Below are positions 47,765-55,664 of a stretch of 64,000 nucleotides of DNA, in pieces. Position 1 is the first letter of the stretch. Every line of letters begins with the position of its first letter. This DNA comes from a virus. The notes beneath the pieces were generated by a model. The model had not been told where the DNA came from and searched no databases. It saw only the letters and a list, made by a program, of their open reading frames with translations. Made by a program: the position numbers and the translations under genes. Where the stretch lies: positions 1-64,000 of the IMG/VR virus record IMGVR_UViG_3300044691_000355; one strand, 5' to 3'.

Positions 47765-50628
47765 GGCCCAAACATTTCCGCATACACGGAATCGAAATCC
47801 TCATCGCCGTCATCATCGTCATCGCCGGGGTCAACGCTTTGCCAATCTGGCGTCTCGCCCACATAGCCATGCGTCTCTAAGAAATCGGTCATCGCTTGCT
47901 CACTCGTCACGGCTGCATCGGCGGCAAACAGGCGGCCGATCCAGTCCTTGACCTTGGATTTTTTCACTGGGGCTGTTGCACTCCAGGCTTTCCACACCAT
48001 CGGATCGATGTAGGACTTCAAGGCCTGCGCGGGCTTGTTGCCGAGCTTATCGCTGACCTTTTCAGCGATGGCGGCCACAGAGGCCTTGTGCTCTTTCGCA
48101 TCCATCGGCACCGGCATTTTCTTGACCTGCGCGCGCGCCATGTCGGTGGCGACCCATGTGCGCATGTCCTTCAAATCGAATTCTGAAGCCCCAATGCCGT
48201 GGAAGTAATCGCGCACGTGGGTTTCGCTCACCTGGAAAATCTGCTTATTCTCGCCCGTCGCACGCTGGCGTAGGAAGGTCGCGACCTTCGCATCCTTGAC
48301 GATGTGATGCTGCGTAACGCCGCTCTTGCCGGGGAAATCGAACGTGGTCGAATCGCCTGAGACCTTGACGTGCTGGCCTTCCAACTGCGTCGCCCCATGG
48401 GCTTTGACATCCGCGCCCGTGTCCTTTTCGGAGCCGGGACGAAAGCCAGTCTGCGAGACCAAGTACACGACTGCGGCGGCATCCTGTACCGCGCGCGGCA
48501 GCTTCGGATCGTTCATGTCGGCGGCGGCCTTGGCAACCACGCGATCCCGTACCTTATTGAAGGCGACGAGGCGCGAGAATTTCTCCACGTCCTGCTCGCC
48601 GCGATGGCCCGGCAGCTCGCGTGACTGTGAGCGGCCCTTGACATCGCGCCCCGTCACTTGCTTGCCTTCGGTCGGATCGGGATTCAAGCGAATGTCGGTC
48701 CACGCGGGCGGTATTTTCAGCGCCTTCAATCGCGCGTGCTCTTCGGGCGTGCCGCCATGCCACTTCTCATTTGCGCCGTACACGGTGTGCGCTGGCACCA
48801 TCTCGCCCTTGACGAGCTGCGCGGGGATGAGCGTGCCGCCGGAGCGCGTGAACACCTTGCTCGATGTGCTCCAGCGATTCGCAATTGGATTCTTGGACAC
48901 GTAGGACTTTTCAGGCACCGCTGCCTTGCCCTGATTGCCTATCGTCCATTTGCCTTCGGGGTCGCGCTTCTCCTGCGGATTGAACCCGTGGTGCGGCTGA
49001 CCGCCTGACGTGACGTGCTTCAACTTATCGAAGTTCGGGATATTCTCGAAGCGGTCAAAGAAATCCGCGTCGCGGCCTTTCTTGGTCTTCGGCGGCGGCT
49101 TCTTCGCGACCTTGGAGGCCTTGCTCTTCGCGCCCGGCGCTTTGGCAGCGCCTGACTCTGAGCCACGGCCGGGACGCGCGGGCGTCTTGCCCTTTGCGCC
49201 GGGTTTCGCAGCGCCCGGCGGTGCACCGGGGGCGGGCTTCGGCAGCACCAGGCCCAGCGCTTCGGGCGTGGGATCGGGCAGCGACTCGGCGTTTTTGATG
49301 TCCTCATCCGCGATATTCGAGAACGCGCCGGTAATGAGCGACATCGCCTTGAGTTCCTTCAGGCCCGTCGCTTTGTTGATGAGCTGCGCGGAGAAGGCCT
49401 CGGTAACGGCCGCCACCGTGGTGTTGGTGACCTGGGATTTCTCCGTGTCGGACAACTGCCACAGGGATTTGAACTCTAAGGTGAATTCTTTCGGCGGCTC
49501 GGTGCCGAATTTGCTGATGTACGCCAGGCGATACACCGTCTCGATGCCATCACCCAGCCACGTGACTTGCTGCTGCTTCACTGAATCGTGATAGCCGCGA
49601 ATGTCGGCATCCCCGGTCGAGAACCCGGCAGGCGATTGACCGAAGAGGCGCACCAGCGGTATTTCAACGGCCCCCGCCAACTGCTCGCCGAACTGCGACA
49701 GGATCACATCGAGACCGGCAAATGCGTACTGGTGCGTCTCAAAAGTGTCGCGCGTATCCAAGAGGGTGAGGCCCTCATTGGTTTGCATCGCGCGAATCAT
49801 GTTGATGTTGGCGAGCAAGCCTTTCATCGCGGCCGATGTGCCGCCGATGATTTCGCGCAGGCCCTCCACCGACAGCGTGCGCAAATGCGCCTTGTAGACC
49901 ATCTGCGAGATGCCAGCGGTGGCCGAGTCATACGCGATCAGCCGATCCCACATCCGCTCGATCACTGACTGGCCCCACAGGTTCTCACCGATGCGCTGCC
50001 AGTACGGCAGCTCCACGCCCTCGATGCGGATCACGCGCGAGTAGTGGATTTTCATGCGCGGCATGCCGCCCGTGTCGGTGATCGTGTCGTAGAAGCGCGG
50101 TTTGCCGAAGTACGGCCCCATGTCATCGACCAAGTCGGTCAAGGAGGGCTGCAACACCCACCGATCCAGCGGCATCAAACCTTTGAATTGCCCCTGGCGA
50201 ATGCGATCCAATTTCAATGGCGTCGCGGGGTTTTGCCCATCGATCATCATGAAGGCGACAGCGCCGCCATAGAGGCGCGCCCACTTAATCGTGTCGCGCA
50301 GTTGCTTCCACAATTGCAGGCGCGCGATTTCCTTATTGAAGTCCGCGATCTTTGACGGCTTATCGCTCGTGGTGATTTCCATGCCCTCGCGGGTCATGTC
50401 CTGCGCGTAGACATCGACCACGCGACCGGCGATCCAAGAGCCCCGGTACACCATCTCCATCTGCATGCGGTTGCGCGAGATGGGATTAAACCCATACGCG
50501 CCGCCATCGCCCTGATTGCCCGTGCCGCGCCCCACGTGCGCAAGAAAATTCTGAAAAGTATCGTGAGTTTGGGCGGCCTCCGCGTCTGCGAACTTCTTGA
50601 CCAGTCGCGGACTGCGCCGATTGCTCAT
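47761..50628 (-). CDS. Portal protein (DUF1073) fused to type IB topoisomerase
   Basis: 955 residues. 1 to about 480: portal (NPISRNRMQMEMVYRGSWIA; W-K-Q-L-R-D-T-I-K-W-A-R-L-Y-G-G-A; P-L-V-R-L-F-G-Q-S-P-A-G). About 480-545: Pro/Lys/Gly linker. Tag FNPQEKRDPEGKW at 549-561. About 600-890: type IB topoisomerase (I-P-P-A-W-T-D-I-R-L-N-P-D-P; T-G-R-D-V-K-G-R; G-F-R-P-G-S-E; G-K-S-G; D-M-R-T-W; L-G-N-K-P-A-Q-A-L-K-S-Y-I-D-P). Candidate catalytic residues: R of GFRPG, K of GKSG, R of MRTW, N of LGN and the nucleophile Y of SYIDP; the N-to-Y spacing of 9 matches bacterial enzymes. Acidic tail. The ATGA overlap with the kinase/ART gene shows co-translation. Confidence 0.85.
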   Translation of the reverse strand: MSNRRSPRLVKKFADAEAAQTHDTFQNFLAHVGRGTGNQGDGGAYGFNPISRNRMQMEMVYRGSWIAGRVVDVYAQDMTREGMEITTSDKPSKIADFNKEIARLQLWKQLRDTIKWARLYGGAVAFMMIDGQNPATPLKLDRIRQGQFKGLMPLDRWVLQPSLTDLVDDMGPYFGKPRFYDTITDTGGMPRMKIHYSRVIRIEGVELPYWQRIGENLWGQSVIERMWDRLIAYDSATAGISQMVYKAHLRTLSVEGLREIIGGTSAAMKGLLANINMIRAMQTNEGLTLLDTRDTFETHQYAFAGLDVILSQFGEQLAGAVEIPLVRLFGQSPAGFSTGDADIRGYHDSVKQQQVTWLGDGIETVYRLAYISKFGTEPPKEFTLEFKSLWQLSDTEKSQVTNTTVAAVTEAFSAQLINKATGLKELKAMSLITGAFSNIADEDIKNAESLPDPTPEALGLVLPKPAPGAPPGAAKPGAKGKTPARPGRGSESGAAKAPGAKSKASKVAKKPPPKTKKGRDADFFDRFENIPNFDKLKHVTSGGQPHHGFNPQEKRDPEGKWTIGNQGKAAVPEKSYVSKNPIANRWSTSSKVFTRSGGTLIPAQLVKGEMVPAHTVYGANEKWHGGTPEEHARLKALKIPPAWTDIRLNPDPTEGKQVTGRDVKGRSQSRELPGHRGEQDVEKFSRLVAFNKVRDRVVAKAAADMNDPKLPRAVQDAAAVVYLVSQTGFRPGSEKDTGADVKAHGATQLEGQHVKVSGDSTTFDFPGKSGVTQHHIVKDAKVATFLRQRATGENKQIFQVSETHVRDYFHGIGASEFDLKDMRTWVATDMARAQVKKMPVPMDAKEHKASVAAIAEKVSDKLGNKPAQALKSYIDPMVWKAWSATAPVKKSKVKDWIGRLFAADAAVTSEQAMTDFLETHGYVGETPDWQSVDPGDDDDDGDEDFDSVYAEMFGP

Positions 50629-50908
50629 TCAGGATTCCTTTTCGGGGTTAATATCCACGTCGGTGCCACGGGACATTCCCGTTATAAACGCCCCTCGGAC
50701 ACAGTTCCGTTGTGCGCCGATGATTCAACATCGCGCGAGGGGCGGGCCAGAAAAAAGGGCCGGTGCTTTGATCGGGCGTCCTTCCCACACGCCCTAAGCG
50801 TGACGGCGCACCAATCCGTGTTTCTCGCTGGTAGTCCCCCGCGCAAAAATTTGTGCTGGGCATTTTTGGCCGGTGCCCCAACCTCACCGATCTCTTTCGA
50901 GAGCCGGT
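50629..50908 (-). other. Noncoding, hairpin-rich leader between terminase and portal
   Basis: 280 bases without a convincing gene. Inverted repeats: ACGGGA/TCCCGT (50668-50682), CGCCCCTCG (50689-50697) with CGAGGGGCG (50736-50744), and CACGC/GCGTG (50788-50802). A 27-codon frame in the minus direction (MLNHRRTTELCPRGVYNGNV...) lacks a ribosome site. Possible roles: attenuation before the head operon, RNA processing, or packaging signal. Confidence 0.45.
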
Positions 50909-51004
50909 CTACTTGATGATGTCGCCAGCCAGGCGCTTGCAGCGCATACAGATCGCTTTCAAGGGGCTGCGCTTATGGCCGAAGAAAAAGCAAAGAATGT
51001 TCAT
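50909..51004 (-). CDS. DUF1660-like small Cys-knuckle protein
   Basis: 31 residues (MNILCFFFGHKRSPLKAICM, then R-C-K-R-L-A-G-D-I-I-K). The L-C-x(3)-G-H-K...C-x-x-C layout resembles DUF1660 prophage zinc peptides. ATG overlaps the terminase stop (ATGA). Confidence 0.5.
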   Translation of the reverse strand: MNILCFFFGHKRSPLKAICMRCKRLAGDIIK

Positions 51005-52347
51005 TCGCCCAACTTCTCCCACTGCGCACCGACGCCGCGCCTTTGGATGTAGCCATCGAGCCCGTAGCGAACCGCGTCCCATCCATGGTTGTGTGCATCG
51101 ACGATGATGGGCAACACATCGCCCGTGATCCGGTCCACCTTGTAAGCGTACAGACGCGCCTCTTCCTGCATGTGCTTGCAGCGCTCGTGAATATGGATGC
51201 GGACGAAGCCTTTTAAATGCGCAACGCCGTCCTCTAACGACCCCGGCCATTTATCGGCGGCCGAAATGTTGAAGGACTTGCGCGCCATGTAGGAAATCGT
51301 CTCAGGGCGCGCGCAGTCGGCCCTGATCGGCCAGGCCCTTGAGCCGGGCACGGAGTCAAACAATTGCGGGGTCTCATCGATCTCCACGCGGTAGCCGAAG
51401 GCCTCGTGACTGATCCACAACTCCTGACTGTGATCAGGATTCTCAGTGACCCAGAAACGAATGAGCGCGGTAGGATCATTTGCAAAACCCCAGTCTGCGC
51501 CGTAAAAAATGCGGGTGTCTTCATGGGGATTGCCAAAGGATTCTACGAGGACCCGACGGCGGAACACCGCCGCATTGGAATTCTTTTGAAGCTTGCCTTC
51601 CCAGACGTGATCGTAATCGGCCTGTAACTGGGAGCGCTCATCATCATCGGTAGCCTCGGCGATGCGCCGCCAGTCATTCTCGCGCTCGGCCTTCAGCTCA
51701 TCGGGGAACCATGGATTGTCGTTCCAGTTCACCTCGACGCTGCGCATGTCCGGGCGCGTCGCGAGCACGAAGCGCTCGTACGTCGGGTCCGTCTCATCGC
51801 GCGGGTTGAACACCACCCAGATTTCGGATGAGCCCAACTTGGTGCGAATGGTGGGAATCAAATATTTCCAGGACGCATCGGAGACGCGCTCCGCTTCCTC
51901 GACCAGGCAGATATCAATCGCTTCGAGCGACTTGATCTTGAGCGGGTCCGTCTTGATCCCCGCGAAAATAAACTCGGTGCCGTTGACCCCAAAGATGGCC
52001 TGCGCCTGAATCTCGTAGAAGCGCGTGAGGCCCATCTGTTCGATGCGATCCGTGATCAGTTTGTAGATCGAATCGCGAATCGAGGTCTGGTACTCGCGCG
52101 CGCAGAGGATGCGCAGCCGGTGCTGCGTGCCCAACACGGCGCATAGGCCTGCAAAGCTCCAGCTCTTCCCCGATCCGCGCCCCCCGTAGGCCACCTTGTA
52201 GCGGCTCGGAATAAACACGGGCATGCCGCCGGGGCCCGGCCTGAAAAAGAGGTCCCGCAGTTTTGGCGGGAGAAAATCGTTAGTGGGTGAGTTGCGGCTC
52301 GGGGTCCTCATCCGTTGCTTCGGGTTTCTCAGCGGCTCCGGGTTCAT
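51001..52347 (-). CDS. terL: Terminase large subunit
   Basis: 448 residues. Walker A G-G-R-G-S-G-K-S, Walker B I-C-L-V-E-E-A-E, coupling motif VVFNPRDETDPTYERF, and nuclease acids in Y-G-A-D-W-G-F and V-D-A-H-N-H-G-W-D-A-V-R-Y-G. Matches PBSX-type (Terminase_3) large subunits. Packages DNA into the prohead through the portal. Start at 52347 overlaps the small subunit gene by 68 bases; ATG 52314 is an alternative. Confidence 0.9.
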   Translation of the reverse strand: MNPEPLRNPKQRMRTPSRNSPTNDFLPPKLRDLFFRPGPGGMPVFIPSRYKVAYGGRGSGKSWSFAGLCAVLGTQHRLRILCAREYQTSIRDSIYKLITDRIEQMGLTRFYEIQAQAIFGVNGTEFIFAGIKTDPLKIKSLEAIDICLVEEAERVSDASWKYLIPTIRTKLGSSEIWVVFNPRDETDPTYERFVLATRPDMRSVEVNWNDNPWFPDELKAERENDWRRIAEATDDDERSQLQADYDHVWEGKLQKNSNAAVFRRRVLVESFGNPHEDTRIFYGADWGFANDPTALIRFWVTENPDHSQELWISHEAFGYRVEIDETPQLFDSVPGSRAWPIRADCARPETISYMARKSFNISAADKWPGSLEDGVAHLKGFVRIHIHERCKHMQEEARLYAYKVDRITGDVLPIIVDAHNHGWDAVRYGLDGYIQRRGVGAQWEKLGE

Positions 52348-52735
52348 AGATCAATGCCTTTTTCGGAAGGCCTGGACCGCCATCGGCGAAGGAGATACCA
52401 AGCTTCGGGTGATCGACCGGCCTGCCCTGCGCATCGAGCAATTGGTTTTGCACCACGTTGACCTCGCGCCAACCGGCTTGGGATTTCATCCAGAAAATCG
52501 CAGCGCCCAGGTTCATATCCACGGTGGCCATAGTGAAGAGCGTCTTGGCCACGGTCGCATTGCCGCGCGCCTTGCCCTGGTCTAATTCCAATTTGTAATA
52601 CTTGAGCAGCGTCGGGGTCGAGATGTTCATCAGCAGCGCGATGTCGTGATGAGGGGTGCCGACCGTGGCATACGCGCGCGCTTCGAGTGAATCCTTCTCC
52701 GTCTTGATGTGCTTCTTACCCCGCGTGCCCGCCAT
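52280..52735 (-). CDS. terS: Terminase small subunit
   Basis: 151 residues. N-terminal HTH (ARAYATVGTPHHDIALLMNI, then S-T-P-T-L-L-K-Y-Y), a middle with A-I-F-W-M-K-S-Q-A-G-W-R-E-V and an acidic C-terminus. Size, HTH and position upstream of terL support recognition of packaging DNA. Confidence 0.75.
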   Translation of the reverse strand: MAGTRGKKHIKTEKDSLEARAYATVGTPHHDIALLMNISTPTLLKYYKLELDQGKARGNATVAKTLFTMATVDMNLGAAIFWMKSQAGWREVNVVQNQLLDAQGRPVDHPKLGISFADGGPGLPKKALIYEPGAAEKPEATDEDPEPQLTH

Positions 52736-52736
52736 T

Positions 52737-53006
52737 TTATTTGCGCGCTACCAGCGAGGCGGCCACGGTGACGGAGGCTTGCTGCACGCCTTGATCCGAT
52801 TGCCACAAGGAGCCGTTCATGCTCACCCCAACATCGCGGGCGTCATCGTCGGCAAGAATACCGACGAAGGCATCGGCTGCGGCCTGCGCCTGGACGGCAT
52901 CCGCCGCGTGCACCGACTGCGCGACAACGGTCGCATGCAGTGCTTCGGCGACTTTGTCTAAGGCCTCGGCTTTGGTTGCGCCGGTAACCTGGAATGAATA
53001 GGACAT
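52737..53006 (-). CDS. Small phage protein near terminase
   Basis: 89 residues from ATG 53006. Beta start (SYSFQVTGATKAEALDKVAE) and Ala/Val-rich helices; late M-N-G-S-L. A conserved family of this type occurs near terminase and anti-CBASS genes in other phages, but I cannot name it. Function unknown. Confidence 0.55.
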   Translation of the reverse strand: MSYSFQVTGATKAEALDKVAEALHATVVAQSVHAADAVQAQAAADAFVGILADDDARDVGVSMNGSLWQSDQGVQQASVTVAASLVARK

Positions 53007-53011
53007 TGCAA

Positions 53012-53326
53012 TTACCTCGTTAGATGCTTGACGGCCCACATGACCGCCTCTTCGATTTTCGTCTTCGCCACCGACATCTCGCGGCTCGTGCCCAAGGAGT
53101 CGAAATACCCGTGCATCTGAAGGCCCAGGTCCTTGACCTTTTGCATCGCGATCTTTTCGGCATCGCTCAAGACCCGGTACTCGTGGCGCATGACGTTGTT
53201 GACGGTGCGTGCATCCGAGGCCGAATGCACGCTCTGCGCGGGACCGCCGAAGGCCGGGCTTGAGCGCGCGGCCTCCGGGATGTCGGCAGGCTTCGCGGCG
53301 TTTGCGATTTCGCGGGCGCTGTTCAT
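53012..53326 (-). CDS. acb2: Acb2/Tad1-hairpin protein, anti-CBASS cyclic-nucleotide sponge
   Basis: 104 residues. The C-terminal 60 residues NVMRHEYRVLSDAEKIAMQK, K-D-L-G and S-R-E-M-S-V-A-K-T-K-I-E-E-A-V-M-W-A-V-K-H-L match the helical hairpin of Acb2 (T4 Vs.4-like) proteins. Acb2 binds cyclic di-/trinucleotides made by CBASS and blocks effector activation. The N-terminal 40 residues are Pro/Ala-rich and poorly conserved. In the leftward structural unit, so expressed with late genes unless an internal promoter exists. Confidence 0.8.
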   Translation of the reverse strand: MNSAREIANAAKPADIPEAARSSPAFGGPAQSVHSASDARTVNNVMRHEYRVLSDAEKIAMQKVKDLGLQMHGYFDSLGTSREMSVAKTKIEEAVMWAVKHLTR

Positions 53327-53559
53327 GCGGCGGGCGCGGGTGCAGCCGGAGTGTTGGCGGTGACGGCGGCGGCGAGCTTCGTGGACTCGGCAGTCAAGGA
53401 ATCCGACAAGGCTTGCAGCGCGGTGCCATCACCAGCGGCGTTCGCGGCAATCGCGGCATCGAGCTGCGTCTTCAATCCGGCGAGCAAGGTGATCGCAGAA
53501 TCTGCGGCGGTGGTGTTGGCGGCGACGGCGGCCGTTAATGCGTCGAGTTGTGTGCTCAT
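53323..53559 (-). CDS. Ala/Thr-rich coiled-coil protein
   Basis: 78 residues from ATG 53559. Heptad-like STQLDALTAAVAANTTAADS and L-L-A-G-L-K-T-Q-L-D-A-A-I, low complexity, ends APAPAA. Such small coiled-coil proteins are common upstream of terminase genes. First gene of the large leftward unit. Confidence 0.55.
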   Translation of the reverse strand: MSTQLDALTAAVAANTTAADSAITLLAGLKTQLDAAIAANAAGDGTALQALSDSLTAESTKLAAAVTANTPAAPAPAA

Positions 53560-53617
53560 GTTTTCCTGTCCTATGATCAGAGTGGATAGAGATGCGGCGA
53601 TGTAGCGCCACGCTTGA

Positions 53618-53646
53618 AATATGTTCATTCGCATTTAGGAGTACAA
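53618..53646 (-). promoter_or_regulatory. Leftward promoter candidate with palindrome GTACATTGTAC
   Basis: TTGTAC (53646-53641), 17-base spacer, CATATT (53623-53618), upstream of 53559. The palindrome GTACAATGTAC at 53641-53651 overlaps the -35 box, so a repressor there could control the late operon. Confidence 0.4.
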
Positions 53647-53673
53647 TGTACGTCTTACTTGGAGGTACGCTAA

Positions 53674-54012
53674 TTGATACAAGAAGATTTACTCCGTGCG
53701 ATTTCGATTCGTCAGCCCTTGGTCGAGCTGATCCTGACGGGGGAGAAGGACATCGAATTCCGTTCACGCCCAACCAACATCCGCGAGCGCGTGTATCTGT
53801 ACGCCTCGCGCTCACTCACCACGGTGGATGGCTATCCAGAGGCCCAGGCGCAGCTACTTCCGCGCGGCCTGATCGTGGGCTCGGTCGAGATCATCGATTG
53901 CTTATGCGATGAAGAGGGCTGCGGCTACATTCTCGCGAGCCCCGTCCGCTATCTGAAACCATGGCGGCCACACGGCGTGCCACAGCCTTGCTTCTGGCGG
54001 CCTACGCGCTAG
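53674..54012 (+). CDS. ASCH-domain protein, isolated rightward gene
   Basis: 112 residues from TTG 53674 with GGAGG 8 bases upstream. L-R-A-I-S-I-R-Q-P-L-V-E-L-I-L-T-G-E-K-D-I-E-F-R-S is a textbook ASCH (RNA-binding or base-modification) start, then V-Y-L-Y-A-S-R, G-L-I-V-G-S-V-E-I-I-D-C. It is the only rightward gene between 16.3 and 60.1 kb, so it looks like an inserted moron. TACAAT (53642) may be its -10. Confidence 0.75.
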   Translation: MIQEDLLRAISIRQPLVELILTGEKDIEFRSRPTNIRERVYLYASRSLTTVDGYPEAQAQLLPRGLIVGSVEIIDCLCDEEGCGYILASPVRYLKPWRPHGVPQPCFWRPTR

Positions 54013-54778
54013 GGACTTCGATCCCAAACTCTTCGAGTAGCGCGGCTCCGTTCTGGTAGCGGTTCGCCTCCCAGCCTTTCGCCTTGATCAACGCATCGAC
54101 GGCATCGCCGGTCGCAAACACGAACACCAAATAGTTCTCTGACTCGCCCTTGCGCTTATTGGCCTCGGCGACCTTGGTGTATTTCTCGGAGATTTCCGCG
54201 AGGTGCGTGGCGAAGTCGGACAAGTCCTTGTCGCGGTTGTCGAACACCCCGGTGCCAAACATCTGCACCATGTCATTCTGCGTAAACCCTGCGCCCAGGA
54301 TCGACACTTCCGCATCGGAGAACACCGATTGCAGCAGGTCCAAGTCAAACGTGCCCATCGCCTGGGAGTTGTTCAACAGCACGTTCAATTCTTTTTCGCG
54401 CGCTGCCTCGACATCGATGACCGACACTTGCATCGTGTAGTCCTGCGTGCCCATCAGCGAATCCATGATCGAGATGCGCTGATGCCCGCCCACCAGATTG
54501 CCGGTGCGTTTATTCCACGTCACGGGGGCGACCAGGCCGTGGCGCTTGAGCGCGGCCTTCAACTTGTCGCGTTCCTGATCAGTGATCTTGCGCGGGTTGT
54601 ACGCGGCGGCCGTCAAGGTGGCGCGCGGCATCTCCTCGACGATGAAATTCTCAAGGCCTGCGGCTTTGAGCGAGGTGAACTTTTCCTTCACCGGCTTGCG
54701 CGGCTTGCTCGGCGTGGGCGGCGCATCGACGACCGGCGGCAGCACCTCGTTCAGCAGCACGTTGCCCTCGCCGCTCAT
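54002..54778 (-). CDS. ParB-like (IbrB-like) protein
   Basis: 258 residues from ATG 54778 (ATGA with the upstream gene). AAYNPRKITDQERDKLKAAL, then H-G-L-V-A-P-V-T-W-N-K-R-T-G-N-L-V-G-G-H-Q-R is the ParB/sulfiredoxin-fold core with the GGHQR nuclease-type motif. The rest is helical. Partner of the PAPS-reductase-like gene; in E. coli IbrB/IbrA co-activate prophage genes. No HTH of true ParB. Confidence 0.8.
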   Translation of the reverse strand: MSGEGNVLLNEVLPPVVDAPPTPSKPRKPVKEKFTSLKAAGLENFIVEEMPRATLTAAAYNPRKITDQERDKLKAALKRHGLVAPVTWNKRTGNLVGGHQRISIMDSLMGTQDYTMQVSVIDVEAAREKELNVLLNNSQAMGTFDLDLLQSVFSDAEVSILGAGFTQNDMVQMFGTGVFDNRDKDLSDFATHLAEISEKYTKVAEANKRKGESENYLVFVFATGDAVDALIKAKGWEANRYQNGAALLEEFGIEVPSA

Positions 54779-55458
54779 GCGTGCCCCGTCTCGGGGAACC
54801 AGCGCTCGTGCAGCACCACGGTTTCGATGTACGGGAAGTATCCGCGCATGACTTCGTAATCCTCGCGATGATTGTGGTAGGCGTGTAAGATTTCGGAATT
54901 CATCAGCGAGAACCCGCCATTGTCGCCACGCCCCACGTCGGGGATCGGGATTTTGGCGGCCTTCAAGTACGACAGCACTTCCCATTTCAGCCAGTCCGAC
55001 AGCGGATGGATGACATCGGCCATCGTGTTTTTCTGATTCGACATGCGGCGGCGGCGAAAGATGCCGTCGGCTTTCTTCTCGCCATCGAGGATCAGCGTGG
55101 CCCCTGTGTCGGCCTTGATCCAGTTGTAGAGCGTGCGCCGGTCCAAGCTCGGCAGCGCATCCAGCTCAGGCAGCTCGTCGCAAAATAAACCGATGCGCAG
55201 AGCGTCGATGCCATCGGTCGAAGGGTATTTGCGGACGTTCAATCCATACCGCTCTTTGGCGAAGTAAATCTTCGACTCCTCGTGTTTCAGGCCTGGCACG
55301 AAGTAATAAAAATACGGGATGACGACTTTAAAAAACTTCACGGCGAGATCGAGGGTCGCGAGTGAATCCTTGCCGCCGGAGAAACCGACCGCCACGGTGC
55401 TGTGCGACTTGGCCAGCTCCGTCAATCGGTCGAAGGTTTCTTGCAGGTGCTCAGCCAC
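54775..55458 (-). CDS. PAPS-reductase-family (IbrA/DndC-like) protein
   Basis: 227 residues. PP-loop V-A-V-G-F-S-G-G-K-D-S-L-A-T near residue 25, the H-E-E-S motif after Y-F-V-P-G-L-K, and V-I-H-P-L-S-D-W near residue 155 mark the PP-loop ATPase fold of PAPS reductases. It lacks the Cys tail of true reductases. Coupled by ATGA to the ParB-like gene, as in IbrA/IbrB pairs. May adenylate or modify a target; sulfur chemistry unproven. Confidence 0.8.
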   Translation of the reverse strand: MAEHLQETFDRLTELAKSHSTVAVGFSGGKDSLATLDLAVKFFKVVIPYFYYFVPGLKHEESKIYFAKERYGLNVRKYPSTDGIDALRIGLFCDELPELDALPSLDRRTLYNWIKADTGATLILDGEKKADGIFRRRRMSNQKNTMADVIHPLSDWLKWEVLSYLKAAKIPIPDVGRGDNGGFSLMNSEILHAYHNHREDYEVMRGYFPYIETVVLHERWFPETGHA

Positions 55459-55653
55459 CTAGAAACTCGACTTCGCCCCGCGCGAGGTGCGCCTGTTGCC
55501 TTTCATAGCTGCCCGGCGCGCCTTCAATTTGCCGCGCTTGGCTGCCTTTTTGCGCAAGGATGCCAAGGCCTGCGGCGTGAGGGGTGCGCCCGCGCGCTTG
55601 CCCCTGACGCCGTGCATCCGCCGGAGCACCGCGAAGCTCTTGGCGGATGCCAT
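55459..55653 (-). CDS. Highly basic protein with RGAKSSF end
   Basis: 64 residues, over a third Lys/Arg. L-R-K-K-A-A-K-R-G-K-L-K-A-R-R-A-A-M-K near the middle, ending R-R-T-S-R-G-A-K-S-S-F. Shares its end and composition with the next upstream gene. Likely DNA or RNA condensing. One base before the PAPS-reductase-like gene's start. Confidence 0.6.
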   Translation of the reverse strand: MASAKSFAVLRRMHGVRGKRAGAPLTPQALASLRKKAAKRGKLKARRAAMKGNRRTSRGAKSSF

Positions 55654-55664
55654 GGGTCATCGCC

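Noticed and set aside
50648-50887. 80-codon minus-strand frame between terminase and portal
   Set aside because: Basic, low-complexity, no ribosome site, overlaps strong inverted repeats; a 27-codon end part is only a weak candidate.
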